Source of the DNA: an uncultured Rhodospirillales bacterium
GTDB lineage: Bacteria; Pseudomonadota; Alphaproteobacteria; RF32; CAG-239
DNA: 11,758 bases
Direction: 5' to 3'
NCBI GenBank assembly: GCA_902795665.1
Contig: CADBMA010000115.1
Span: 1 to 11,758, forward strand
Made by a program: the position numbers and the translations under genes. This document shows positions 1 through 7,816 of this stretch, piece after piece. The stretch's first letter is position 1, and every line of letters starts with the position of its first letter. The notes below the pieces were generated by a model. The model was not told the DNA's origin, ran no database searches, and saw nothing but the letters and a program-made list of their open reading frames with translations.

Positions 1-9
1 AATTGCATT

Positions 10-47
10 CGGCAGGTGTATAACCTGCCGTTTATTTTGTTTTTTTA
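10..47 (+). terminator. Rho-independent terminator of a gene left of the window
   Basis: An 8-bp perfect stem (CGGCAGGT at 10-17 paired with ACCTGCCG at 23-30) encloses a 5-nt loop. It is followed on the plus strand by a T-rich run to about position 47. The minus strand has no comparable U-run after the hairpin, so it most likely ends a plus-strand gene lying off the left edge. That gene would converge on the minus-strand gene ending at 99. Confidence 0.85.
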
Positions 48-98
48 ATCAAAATGCGGAGAAAATTTGATTTTAAATAAGCTCTACTCTGTAGCTTT

Positions 99-773
99 TT
101 ATAAAGAAACAAGCCATTCTTTTAAGCATATAAACAAATCTAGCGATTGTTGCTGATTATCACTATCAAAACCGCGATAATCGCCATTAATTTCCAATTC
201 TATGGCTGAAATATCAAAGCATGAGTGAACCCATTTGCTTACAATATTATCTGAAAATGCAGAAAAATATTTATCTATAGAAACTCGGTTGGAGCCAAAT
301 TTGTTTTCTATACATTTTTGCAAACTGTTGACATAAATCATGTCATTGACATTTTTGCCGCCATTAATACAAATATCAACAATGCTGTCACGCTTGCCAG
401 AAAGACCGTGTATATCGACAAATAGTTCAATTTTGTGCTTTTGCATAAATTGTCTGATGGCGGTTTTGTAAACACAATCGGCATTATCGGTATTGGGGTC
501 ATCATTTGCTGAATTTTCAATTAAATATTGTTTGGTAATGCAGGAACAGCCAATTTGTTTTGCCAAACACTCCGCTATTGCACCGGTATAAAATTCGTGC
601 GCTTTAACTTGGCCATTACGAATTTGTTTAACCGCGTGCGGTGCCGATAGCAAAATTGGAAGATTGCCATGTTTGTCAACAGTGCATTGATAAACTGGAG
701 AGCCTTTATAATTGTTTATCTTAAATTTTTGTTCGGCAGCTTTAATTTGTTGTAATATAGTCTCGTTCAACAT
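99..773 (-). CDS. N-formylglutamate amidohydrolase-like protein (probable cytoplasmic zinc hydrolase)
   Basis: The product resembles distant members of the N-formylglutamate amidohydrolase / zinc-carboxypeptidase-like superfamily, which hydrolyse amide bonds using a bound metal. Visible motifs, numbered from the longer ATG at 824, are SAPHA near residue 60 (His63), the pair DDP-N-D near 108-113, FVDIHG at 135-140 (Asp137, His139) and IELEIN-DYR near 208-217 (Glu209/Glu211). The last corresponds to the conserved acidic and arginine-bearing strand of the family. There is no signal peptide or membrane segment. I place the start at the ATG at 773 (224 residues) because AAAGAGA sits about 8 nt upstream. 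The in-frame ATG at 824 (241 residues) has no recognisable ribosome binding site. The gene lies 125 bp downstream of the MlaC-like gene on the same strand and may be co-transcribed with it. The substrate cannot be told from sequence. The fold assignment is fairly secure and the exact activity is not. Confidence 0.7.
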   Translation of the reverse strand: MLNETILQQIKAAEQKFKINNYKGSPVYQCTVDKHGNLPILLSAPHAVKQIRNGQVKAHEFYTGAIAECLAKQIGCSCITKQYLIENSANDDPNTDNADCVYKTAIRQFMQKHKIELFVDIHGLSGKRDSIVDICINGGKNVNDMIYVNSLQKCIENKFGSNRVSIDKYFSAFSDNIVSKWVHSCFDISAIELEINGDYRGFDSDNQQQSLDLFICLKEWLVSL

Positions 774-898
774 TGTTATGTTCTCTTTATTGTCGCCGAT
801 GAGTTTTGATGGTTTATAAAGCATTTTTCATTATTGCTGCGCTGCCTTGGGTTGTGTTTGCGCAATAGCACATTTTATACATCTACCAATTCTGACCT

Positions 899-1546
899 TT
901 ACTCGTCTTTTTGAGGCAAGGTATAGTATTTTTCGGCAGAATTTACTCTCAACTCAAAATCTTCTAAAAACCAATCAATATCTTCATCTGCTGATTTTAT
1001 CATTTGATAGAACTTGCTACGATATGAAAGTATGAGAGAACTTTCGCCGAATTTTATATCAAGCAGCAAAATCTTATCCTGTGGTTTGTGCATACGAAAC
1101 TCCGTCAAAAATGTTTCATTTCCGGTATCACGATGGTATATAATATTTGCCGTCACAAATACGTCATTTCCGTCTTGACGGATGGAGGTAATATCAAAAG
1201 TAATTTTATCTTCAAATTGCAGGGGAAAACCCTTATATGTGCTGATAACATAGCGTTTGAACAGTGACAAATATTGCTGACGCTGTTCTTCAGTCATCTC
1301 GCGCCAATATTTACCGATTACAAATCTGCCGATATAATCCAGATCAACATTATTCAGGAACATATTGTCAATTTTCTGATATTTCTTTTGTAAATCGTTT
1401 TCTGCCAAGGTTTGCAAGAGGGTATTACCTTGCTCTCGGGCAAAGGTTTCTGCCTCTTGAGGCATAATAGGATTTGCAAGACAAATAGCGGCCTTAAAGA
1501 TGAATGTGCACAAGAATGTGAAATATATAAAATTCTTACTTTTCAT
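899..1546 (-). CDS. MlaC/Ttg2D-family periplasmic phospholipid-binding protein
   Basis: The 215-residue precursor begins with a Sec signal peptide: Lys at 2 and 4, a hydrophobic stretch at about 6-23, and likely cleavage after CLA at residue 24. The mature part carries the diagnostic MlaC (ABC-transporter auxiliary, toluene-tolerance Ttg2D) block at about residues 63-105: FLNNVDLDYIGRF, GKYWREMT, EEQRQQYLSLF and a TYKG tail. Mature family members are periplasmic carriers that shuttle phospholipids between the MlaFEDB inner-membrane complex and an outer-membrane partner. HpnM-type paralogues carry hopanoids. No mlaD, mlaE or mlaF gene is nearby, so this copy is an orphan in this window and its transporter must be elsewhere. 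A weak AGG lies about 9 nt before the ATG at 1546. It is divergent from the binding-protein gene at 1605 and upstream of the amidohydrolase-like gene. Confidence 0.85.
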   Translation of the reverse strand: MKSKNFIYFTFLCTFIFKAAICLANPIMPQEAETFAREQGNTLLQTLAENDLQKKYQKIDNMFLNNVDLDYIGRFVIGKYWREMTEEQRQQYLSLFKRYVISTYKGFPLQFEDKITFDITSIRQDGNDVFVTANIIYHRDTGNETFLTEFRMHKPQDKILLLDIKFGESSLILSYRSKFYQMIKSADEDIDWFLEDFELRVNSAEKYYTLPQKDE

Positions 1547-1576
1547 TTCTTAATACCTGATATAAGATATAACATA

Positions 1577-1590
1577 GTTATAATTATAAC
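1577..1590. promoter_or_regulatory. Palindromic divergent promoter element
   Basis: The 58-bp gap between the two divergent genes contains a perfect 14-bp inverted repeat, GTTATAATTATAAC. It places TATAAT at 1579-1584 on the plus strand and at 1588-1583 on the minus strand. A CTGATA at 1557-1562, 16 nt before the plus-strand -10, could be a weak -35 box. No good minus-strand -35 is visible. The element may be two overlapping -10 boxes, an operator for a dimeric repressor, or both. The palindrome is directly visible and its role is inferred. Confidence 0.45.
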
Positions 1591-1604
1591 AGATTGGTAG
1601 AAAA

Positions 1605-2624
1605 ATGAAACTGAAATCATGGTTATGCTGCGCATTATTGTCAATAACAACGGGAACAGCGGTTGCTGCTGATGCCGGACTGCATTATATCAATATGCGC
1701 GGGGCGGTACGCTGCGGAACTCCAAGTGATAATAAAATTTTTGCATATAAAGATGATAATGGTGCATGGCAAGGTATCAGTGTTGAAATGTGCCGTATAA
1801 TTTCAACCGCTGTTTTCGGAAGCAGCGAGAGAATAAAAATGGTTCAGGTTCCCGATACTATGGTATCAAAGGCGTTATCTACAAACAAAATTGATGTTAT
1901 GATTGGAGGGCTGCCTTATTCTGCCACAAATGAAGCATCGACAAAAGCGGCACCGATTGGCGTAATTTATTATGATCGCATGGTCTTTTTAGCGCAAAAT
2001 GCAGCAGATGCCAAATCGATGACCGCTTTCAAAGGTGAAAAGGTGTGTATTGTGCATGATAATGACGATATAAATCGTTTGCAGGCGTATAATGATCGTT
2101 ATCAGCTCAATTTGCAGATTATGCCGTATAAAAATGCTGCTCAAGCACGTGAAAACTTTTTGCTGAAGCGTTGTCGTTTATATGCCGGAAACTCGATGCT
2201 GCTGCAAGATATGCTGGTAAATACTCCCAGCGGCATGGATGGAGTGGAAATGTTGCCCGAAACTATTGATGAGCGCCCGTTCTATCTTTTTGCAGATAAA
2301 GATAATACCTCTCTGCGCAGCGCCCTTAAATGGATTTTAAATGCAATGAAGTTGGCTGAAGATATTGGGCTTACCACAGAAAATTATAATATGAATCTTA
2401 GCTCTAAAGACCCCTCAACTCGTAACCTGCTCGGAACTGATGACGCTTTGTGGAAACGCTTTAATCTGGAACCGACGTGGGTGCAAACCATGCTTAAGGA
2501 ACGTGGAAATTATGGAGATATTTTTGAAAAATCTTTTGGTGAAAAATCACGTTTCAAAATCAAAAGAGGAAAAAATAATCTCCTTAAAAACGGTGGTCTT
2601 ATGTTCTCAGAACAATTTTTATAA
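1605..2624 (+). CDS. AapJ/BztA-like periplasmic solute-binding protein with an altered ligand pocket
   Basis: This 339-residue precursor has a signal peptide (Lys2, Lys4, hydrophobic core, cleavage probably after AVA at 19-21). It follows the AapJ/BztA/YhdW branch of SBP_3 proteins along its whole length: VRCG at 35-38, W-GISVEMCR at 55-64, AVFG at 69-72, IYYD at 121-124, a KR-C segment near 188-190, MLPE at 216-219, and the C-terminal signature GNYGDIFEKS-G (301-312), KIKRG-NNL and NGGLM (329-333). Family members feed general L-amino acids to an AapQMP-type ABC transporter. The pocket positions have changed here. The NTTWTxSRD segment, whose Arg binds the amino-acid carboxylate, reads GLPYSATNE, and the later Asp that binds the amino group reads Asn196. 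No permease or ATPase genes adjoin. It may bind a non-amino-acid ligand or have a structural or sensor role. GGTAG lies just before the ATG. Confidence 0.85.
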   Translation: MKLKSWLCCALLSITTGTAVAADAGLHYINMRGAVRCGTPSDNKIFAYKDDNGAWQGISVEMCRIISTAVFGSSERIKMVQVPDTMVSKALSTNKIDVMIGGLPYSATNEASTKAAPIGVIYYDRMVFLAQNAADAKSMTAFKGEKVCIVHDNDDINRLQAYNDRYQLNLQIMPYKNAAQARENFLLKRCRLYAGNSMLLQDMLVNTPSGMDGVEMLPETIDERPFYLFADKDNTSLRSALKWILNAMKLAEDIGLTTENYNMNLSSKDPSTRNLLGTDDALWKRFNLEPTWVQTMLKERGNYGDIFEKSFGEKSRFKIKRGKNNLLKNGGLMFSEQFL

Positions 2625-2665
2625 AATATAGCCGCCTAAATATACAAGCGCACACCCTTTTATGC

Positions 2666-2700
2666 AGAAATCTCCCCTGTAGGGGGAGATTTCTTGTTGT
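2666..2700 (+). terminator. Rho-independent terminator of the solute-binding protein gene
   Basis: A perfect 12-bp stem pairs AGAAATCTCCCC (2666-2677) with GGGGAGATTTCT (2683-2694) around a 5-nt loop. It is followed by a T-rich stretch (TTCTTGTTGT), 42 nt after the stop codon of the plus-strand gene. The reverse direction has no U-run, so it should act mainly on plus-strand transcripts. Confidence 0.75.
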
Positions 2701-2770
2701 ATAATTGCCATATTTTTTATCAATGTAATGATAATATGTAACACAAAACAATTTAATTATTTAGCATATC

Positions 2771-2800
2771 AAAAAACTCCCCAATTGGGGAGTTTTTTTT
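2771..2800. terminator. Bidirectional terminator between convergent genes
   Basis: The sequence is a near-perfect palindrome. A6-CTCCCC (2771-2782) pairs with GGGGAG-T6 (2787-2798) around an AATT loop, with eight T on the right flank and six A on the left. It therefore yields a GC hairpin plus U-run in either direction. It can end the minus-strand autotransporter, whose stop is at 2819-2821, and back up the terminator at 2666 for the plus-strand gene. Confidence 0.9.
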
Positions 2801-2818
2801 GCGTTTTGGCACGATACC

Positions 2819-5800
2819 TTACCATGCATAGTTCAATCCAAGACCGCCGGCATAGGCCTCGTAGCTTGAGCCAAAGGTATAGTTTGCCCAAGCATAGCCG
2901 GACAGAGCGTCAGTAAAGCCATAGCGGCCGCCAAGCTCGATTCGTCCCAAAGTCTGGTCGTGATAAGTATCGGTCTTGTTCAATCCGGTGATTTTAACTC
3001 TGTCGCTTCTGGTCAAAGTCTGAACAACACTCGGCTTTACATAGACATTAGAATCACTGAACTGTTTGGTTAATTTGGCACCAAGTTCAGCTTCAAGATG
3101 CTTAATATTGCTCCATTGATATTTTTTGCCTATCTCATCGCTGGCATCATCAAAATTGACTTGGGTATAATAAACACCTAAGCTCGGATCCAATGTAATA
3201 TTGCGAGTTAAAGCAAATGTGTGTCCGGCTTCAACACTGGCACCAAATTCAACACCATCGGTGTCAAATTTGCCATAACCATCATCGGTTTTAACTTCAG
3301 CCTTTTGAATGCCGCCATAGATAGTAGCAAACAACCAGTTCATATTTTTATCATAGCGATAGTATAAACCGGCCAGCCAACTATCGATATCAATATCAGA
3401 ACCCATGGTAGAGTGATATTTGTTGCCCTTGCCGTTTAAGTCATAGTCACCGTTACGATAAGATGCAAAAACACCAAGTGTATTGTTGGCATTGTTCTGG
3501 AAGTCAAATCCGGCTTCAACCCCCCAGATTTTAGCATCAATATCGGCAACCTTGTCAATATTGGCTCTCTCGGCTTGTGTCAACACCCAAGCGTTGCGGA
3601 GGTTTGAACCATTCCATGCATAGTCATAAAGTCCGCAGTTCGGGCAATATTCGCGCCCAGAAGCAACTTTGTTGCGAACGTTGCGGACAACAGAGCGGGT
3701 TTGTTCAATGGCGGCTTCGTGCAAACCAATGGCAGCCATAATTTCGGGACGAACCGCAAGATGCTTATTATCGTCATTATCCGGTACTATGTCTAAATAC
3801 CAAATAGATCCGACTGTTTCTCCCTTGACGTTCAAGCCAGATACCCATTCATAAGGACTACCTTCGGCAACCACGGTGAATGATTCATCATTCGGATTTG
3901 TATCATTCAATGCGTACAGGAATGGAACTGTTGCGTCTTCATCAAGATCAAGTTTATCCTGATTTAGTGCATTAACCAGTACTGTATAAACACCTGAAAG
4001 TTGGTTAGCAACCGTAATCGTAGCCAATTTTATGGTGTTGTTAGCACGATCAACCTCAACATCAAGTTTCAATATCCGGCTACCTGAAGCGTGTGTTGTG
4101 ATGCTTCCGGATGAAGACGCTTTCATATTTTCAACATACAGGTTAGTGCTCAATCCAAGATGGACAACAGCGCCATCACCAAGAGCTAAATTTCCATTAG
4201 TAATAACGTCATTATTGAACATTACTTCACCGGATTTGTCTCCAAAAATGTTGATGTCTGCATCAATTAAGTTTATGGCGTCATTGATAATTAAGTGTCC
4301 ACCTTTCAAATGTTGCAGATTAAGCTCTCCTCCGGACATCAAAATACCGTACTGAGCATCTTGATTGTCAAAAATTGAGTCATATTTGTTTGCAACAATA
4401 TTGACTTTACCCTCGGTAGCAGAGATGACGCTATTTTGCGGCGAGTTGTTTGTTGCGTTAACATTTATCAAATTAACAACGGCATCTGCATTACTAATGT
4501 TAACCAATGAGCCCGCTGCATTGCTGATTGCCATATCTGTAAAGCTTAATTTGGTTGCATTAGAAACGTTAAATCCGTTGTATCCGTTCATATCAAGAGT
4601 AGAACGAGCATTTTTGTTGATAAGACCTTTAATTTCAAAAGAACCGCTTGTTGTTGTACCCACATCAATACCCGCTGTATAAATCTCGTTGATTGAAGAG
4701 GCTATAAACTGACGATTTTCTTGGGTATTATAAGTATTCATAAGGTTCAACGCATCACCTTCAACATCCATTGCGGTGACTTTTACGTCATCAATTCGAA
4801 TTTGGAGACCATCGTATAAGTTACCTCCGCGCTGGCTGTCTAAATTCAATCCACCAGAAACGACTGTATTTATCTTGTGTGCGCTGATAAGCTCTGACCA
4901 TTTGGTTACTGCTTTGATATTTTCAGCAATAATTTCTGTTTTATCACTCAAAACGTCGCCGGTAATATCATGACTGAGCACCAAACCGGTTCCGGTATCA
5001 CTAATTACCTTAACAGTTTTAGTCTGACCAATATAATCTGAAATATTGCCATCTGCAAAATTCAGCTGACTGATATTAATAGTTCCAGTAGAGTCGGGAG
5101 TAGTAAGAATAAACGTATCTGCTTTTGATTCACCGAAGTTGATATCAATTGCATAGTCAGAGTCAGAGGAGTTTAATTTAGAAAATGTATAAGTATTAAT
5201 TTTATCATTAACTAAATCTATGATAGTATTTGAAATTGTTCCCTGAGCAATACCCATAACATCATTATGGAGTTTTACAGTTCCGGTGTTGTCTCCAACA
5301 ATCTCAAGGTATATATCTGTATAGCCATCAGGGTTTCCGCTGTTGATAATATCCTCAATCAGCCATGTTCCGTTGTTGGCAACTTTAATAATCATTTTAC
5401 CTCTATCAAGATAAATTCCCTCGTAGGTTTTTGCACCACCTTTTTCAATGTAGTTGCCGCTGATTTTATAATCATTACCATCAGCCAGTAAAGTGATGTT
5501 ACTGCTGCCGGAGTTAAAAATAGCCCCGCCGGCAACATCTGTACCACGATCAGATTTTGCAAAGTTATTGATAAAATTGCCGCTAACAGTAATGGAACCG
5601 CCATTGGCATTACTGATTGCGCCGCCGTGAGCAATACCATCTGCAGAATCGGCCGCAACACCATTATTTTCAAAATTGCTTATGATATTTTTAATTGTGC
5701 CGCCATAATTCAAAATAGCGCCACCATAGGAAAGTGCCCCGACATCGGCAGTTGATGTAATTTTATTGTTTTCAAAGTTACCACCGCTAATACTGTTAAT

Positions 5801-7816
5801 GGTACCGCTATTAAAAATGGCGCCGCCTTGGGCAAGAATGCCTTCTGTTTTTCCTGCGGATAAAGAGGCGTCCAAATAGTTGCCGGTAAAGCTGGCATTA
5901 ATATCTTGAATTATGTTTGCATTGTATATAGCTCCGCCGAAAGCTCTAGGTTTTTCTGCCAAGTGCGAGGCAACATAGTTACCTATAAACGATCCGGATA
6001 TATTGCCTGACGATGAACTTGCAGAGATGTGGATAGCGCCGCCTCGTGAGGTAGCATTGGTAGACAATGCATCGCACTCAACTCCGTTATAACTAAAGAC
6101 GCCATCAATATTACCTATTTTGCCCTTTTCCATGGCAATCGCGCCACCGCTGCTGCTTGCTATATTTTTAGTAAACTTACCCTTTACATTTCCGATATTA
6201 TTATCGCTGCCGCCTTTTACGGAATGTATAGCGTGGCTGTTGCCTATGAATTCTGCATCTATTATCTCTTCTATTTTTCCGCTTGCAACGTCCGAATAAA
6301 TGGCAATTTCATTGTTTATAAATTTGCCGCTTAAAGTATTGATAGATCCGCCAAGATGTTTAATCACGTTTTTATTGTTAATAAAATCGGCTTTGATTTT
6401 CTCAATTATTGTGCTGCTACCAGAGATTGATATCACATAATCATCAGAACTATCAGTTTCATTGGTATTCTCAATGAAACTACCTTCAATATTTCCGATT
6501 GTGCCGGTAACGGTACGAATGGATACAATCTTATTGCCGACAAAATTGCCATTAATGCTGCCAATATTGCCGTTACTACCATTAAAAATTACGGCAATAT
6601 CTGTCCTAAATGATCCGTCGTCTTTTTTTATACCATAGTTACCGATAAAATCTCCGGTAATTGAATCTATTTGCTTCAAGTTACGGATGGCGCAGCCTTT
6701 CTCTTTACATCCATTACCAATAAAGTCAGCATAAATGTCACCGATTGTTCCTTTGTTATCAATTCCGGAACCAATATAAGTAATATTGCCAACAAAATAG
6801 CCCACAATGCTATCAATTGTTCCGCCGTAATTACCAATTCCTCCGCCGTTTGTGCTGATGTTATGAGCGACAAAATTACCAACAATGCTTCCTATTTTTC
6901 CGGAATTATATATTCCGGCAGCAGTATCGCCTGATTTAGGATTATTGCTTACATTGGCAATAAAATCAGCATTTATACTGTTAATTGTGGCATTTGCCTC
7001 GTTATAAATAGCACCGCCTTGGTAGGCTTTGTTGGCAACAAAATTACCTTTTATCTCTTCAATTGTAGATCCGCCGGCATTGTAAATTGCCCCGCCGCGA
7101 TGAGTTGCGCGATTCATTATGAAGTCGCCATTGATTTCTTTGATAAGTCCCTTGTTATAAATTGCCCCACCGCGAAACTGGAACCCCGTGGGAGATGGGT
7201 TTGAAATTTTATTTATTTTTACCTCATTATTAATAAAATCAGCATTAACCGTGTTAATTGTTCCCTCGTTGGATATAACACCACCGCCAACAATAACATT
7301 GTTTTGGTAAATGCTAACAAGAAATTTGTTGTTTTCATACAATTTTTTATCTAATGTATCTAAGGTAGAACCGGATGCAACATATCCAATATTTTTATTT
7401 AATATGGTTTGACCGGATGAAGATGAGCCGGAATAAAATGTCTTGCCGCTTGTTGTTTCTGCCGGATCGTAATTATCTTTGCCATACACATAAGAGATGG
7501 TTTGTGTAACACCGTTTGGAAGTTTTAAATCAAATGATCCATAATATTTATGATTTTCTAACCCTGGGGCATGACTGCCGTCAGCTACAGACAACAAATC
7601 ATCCAGTTTAACGCTTATTTTGTAGTATTCTGAAGTATATCCATCCGTAACCACAAAATTGTAGTCACTTTCATTTCCCGGACTAACCGAATAAATACTT
7701 TCAATCGGAGAAGCTCCGCTTTCATAAAGTTTATCAAGTAGCGGGGTGTACCCTGCTAATACAGGCGATGCTGTAAAAGCTGCCACCATCAATAATCCAA
7801 AAAACTTATCGGTCAT
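2819..7816 (-). CDS. Large type Va autotransporter with chlamydial Pmp-like GGAI/FxxN repeats
   Basis: The start is the ATG at 7816 (1665 residues), because GAGGA lies 8 nt upstream. In-frame TTG (7849) and ATG (7831) codons further up have no such site. Residues 1-21 are a Sec signal peptide ending SPVLA. About 165 residues of unassigned sequence follow. Next, at about residues 190-790, comes a right-handed beta-helix-like passenger built of units of the form GGAIYN-x-G-xI-xxI-xG-x-F[IV]xN, with about ten GGAI and nineteen FxxN motifs. This is the signature pairing of chlamydial polymorphic membrane proteins. A second, less regular beta-rich region spans about 800-1360. The last 290 or so residues form an autotransporter beta-barrel: an amphipathic helix (HEAAIEQTRSVVRNVRNKV), alternating aromatic strands and a C-terminal NYAW that suits Bam recognition. 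The barrel should insert in the outer membrane and display the passenger, for adhesion or surface masking. There is no catalytic triad or cleavage motif that I recognise. CPNCG at the barrel's N-terminal edge is unusual. Confidence 0.9.
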   Translation of the reverse strand: MTDKFFGLLMVAAFTASPVLAGYTPLLDKLYESGASPIESIYSVSPGNESDYNFVVTDGYTSEYYKISVKLDDLLSVADGSHAPGLENHKYYGSFDLKLPNGVTQTISYVYGKDNYDPAETTSGKTFYSGSSSSGQTILNKNIGYVASGSTLDTLDKKLYENNKFLVSIYQNNVIVGGGVISNEGTINTVNADFINNEVKINKISNPSPTGFQFRGGAIYNKGLIKEINGDFIMNRATHRGGAIYNAGGSTIEEIKGNFVANKAYQGGAIYNEANATINSINADFIANVSNNPKSGDTAAGIYNSGKIGSIVGNFVAHNISTNGGGIGNYGGTIDSIVGYFVGNITYIGSGIDNKGTIGDIYADFIGNGCKEKGCAIRNLKQIDSITGDFIGNYGIKKDDGSFRTDIAVIFNGSNGNIGSINGNFVGNKIVSIRTVTGTIGNIEGSFIENTNETDSSDDYVISISGSSTIIEKIKADFINNKNVIKHLGGSINTLSGKFINNEIAIYSDVASGKIEEIIDAEFIGNSHAIHSVKGGSDNNIGNVKGKFTKNIASSSGGAIAMEKGKIGNIDGVFSYNGVECDALSTNATSRGGAIHISASSSSGNISGSFIGNYVASHLAEKPRAFGGAIYNANIIQDINASFTGNYLDASLSAGKTEGILAQGGAIFNSGTINSISGGNFENNKITSTADVGALSYGGAILNYGGTIKNIISNFENNGVAADSADGIAHGGAISNANGGSITVSGNFINNFAKSDRGTDVAGGAIFNSGSSNITLLADGNDYKISGNYIEKGGAKTYEGIYLDRGKMIIKVANNGTWLIEDIINSGNPDGYTDIYLEIVGDNTGTVKLHNDVMGIAQGTISNTIIDLVNDKINTYTFSKLNSSDSDYAIDINFGESKADTFILTTPDSTGTINISQLNFADGNISDYIGQTKTVKVISDTGTGLVLSHDITGDVLSDKTEIIAENIKAVTKWSELISAHKINTVVSGGLNLDSQRGGNLYDGLQIRIDDVKVTAMDVEGDALNLMNTYNTQENRQFIASSINEIYTAGIDVGTTTSGSFEIKGLINKNARSTLDMNGYNGFNVSNATKLSFTDMAISNAAGSLVNISNADAVVNLINVNATNNSPQNSVISATEGKVNIVANKYDSIFDNQDAQYGILMSGGELNLQHLKGGHLIINDAINLIDADINIFGDKSGEVMFNNDVITNGNLALGDGAVVHLGLSTNLYVENMKASSSGSITTHASGSRILKLDVEVDRANNTIKLATITVANQLSGVYTVLVNALNQDKLDLDEDATVPFLYALNDTNPNDESFTVVAEGSPYEWVSGLNVKGETVGSIWYLDIVPDNDDNKHLAVRPEIMAAIGLHEAAIEQTRSVVRNVRNKVASGREYCPNCGLYDYAWNGSNLRNAWVLTQAERANIDKVADIDAKIWGVEAGFDFQNNANNTLGVFASYRNGDYDLNGKGNKYHSTMGSDIDIDSWLAGLYYRYDKNMNWLFATIYGGIQKAEVKTDDGYGKFDTDGVEFGASVEAGHTFALTRNITLDPSLGVYYTQVNFDDASDEIGKKYQWSNIKHLEAELGAKLTKQFSDSNVYVKPSVVQTLTRSDRVKITGLNKTDTYHDQTLGRIELGGRYGFTDALSGYAWANYTFGSSYEAYAGGLGLNYAW
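5450..7280 (-). repeat. Protein-coded tandem repeat region (GGAI / FxxN units) of the autotransporter passenger
   Basis: This part of the autotransporter gene encodes roughly twenty degenerate units of about 23-40 residues. Each ends in FINN, FIGN, FVAN or a similar FxxN motif, and many begin with GGAI followed by YN, FN, LN or SN. Three canonical GGAIYN units lie at the N-terminal end (codons at about 7100, 7170 and 7010-7020). A degenerate centre at about 6170-6700 lacks GGAI. Seven further GGAI units follow toward 5515. The DNA is diverged between units, so it is a protein repeat more than a recent DNA duplication. Confidence 0.8.

Noticed and set aside
79..98. Possible hairpin after the amidohydrolase-like gene (AAGCTCTAC against GTAGCTT)
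   Set aside because: The stem needs a bulge and has no U-run on the minus strand, so it is not a convincing terminator.
814..882. A 22-codon minus-strand ORF with two cysteines upstream of the amidohydrolase-like gene, overlapping the upstream ATG at 824
   Set aside because: It has no convincing ribosome binding site and no recognisable similarity, and chance ORFs of this length are common. If the gene starts at 773 there is no coupling either.
4032..4682. Long plus-strand open frames (about 105 codons each) opposite the autotransporter
   Set aside because: They lie antisense to a well-supported coding sequence, show no family motifs, and follow from the low stop frequency opposite repetitive beta-helix codons.
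5450..7280. Repeat array considered as a CRISPR or DNA satellite
   Set aside because: Units vary in length and DNA sequence and keep an open reading frame with conserved protein motifs, so this is a protein-level repeat.
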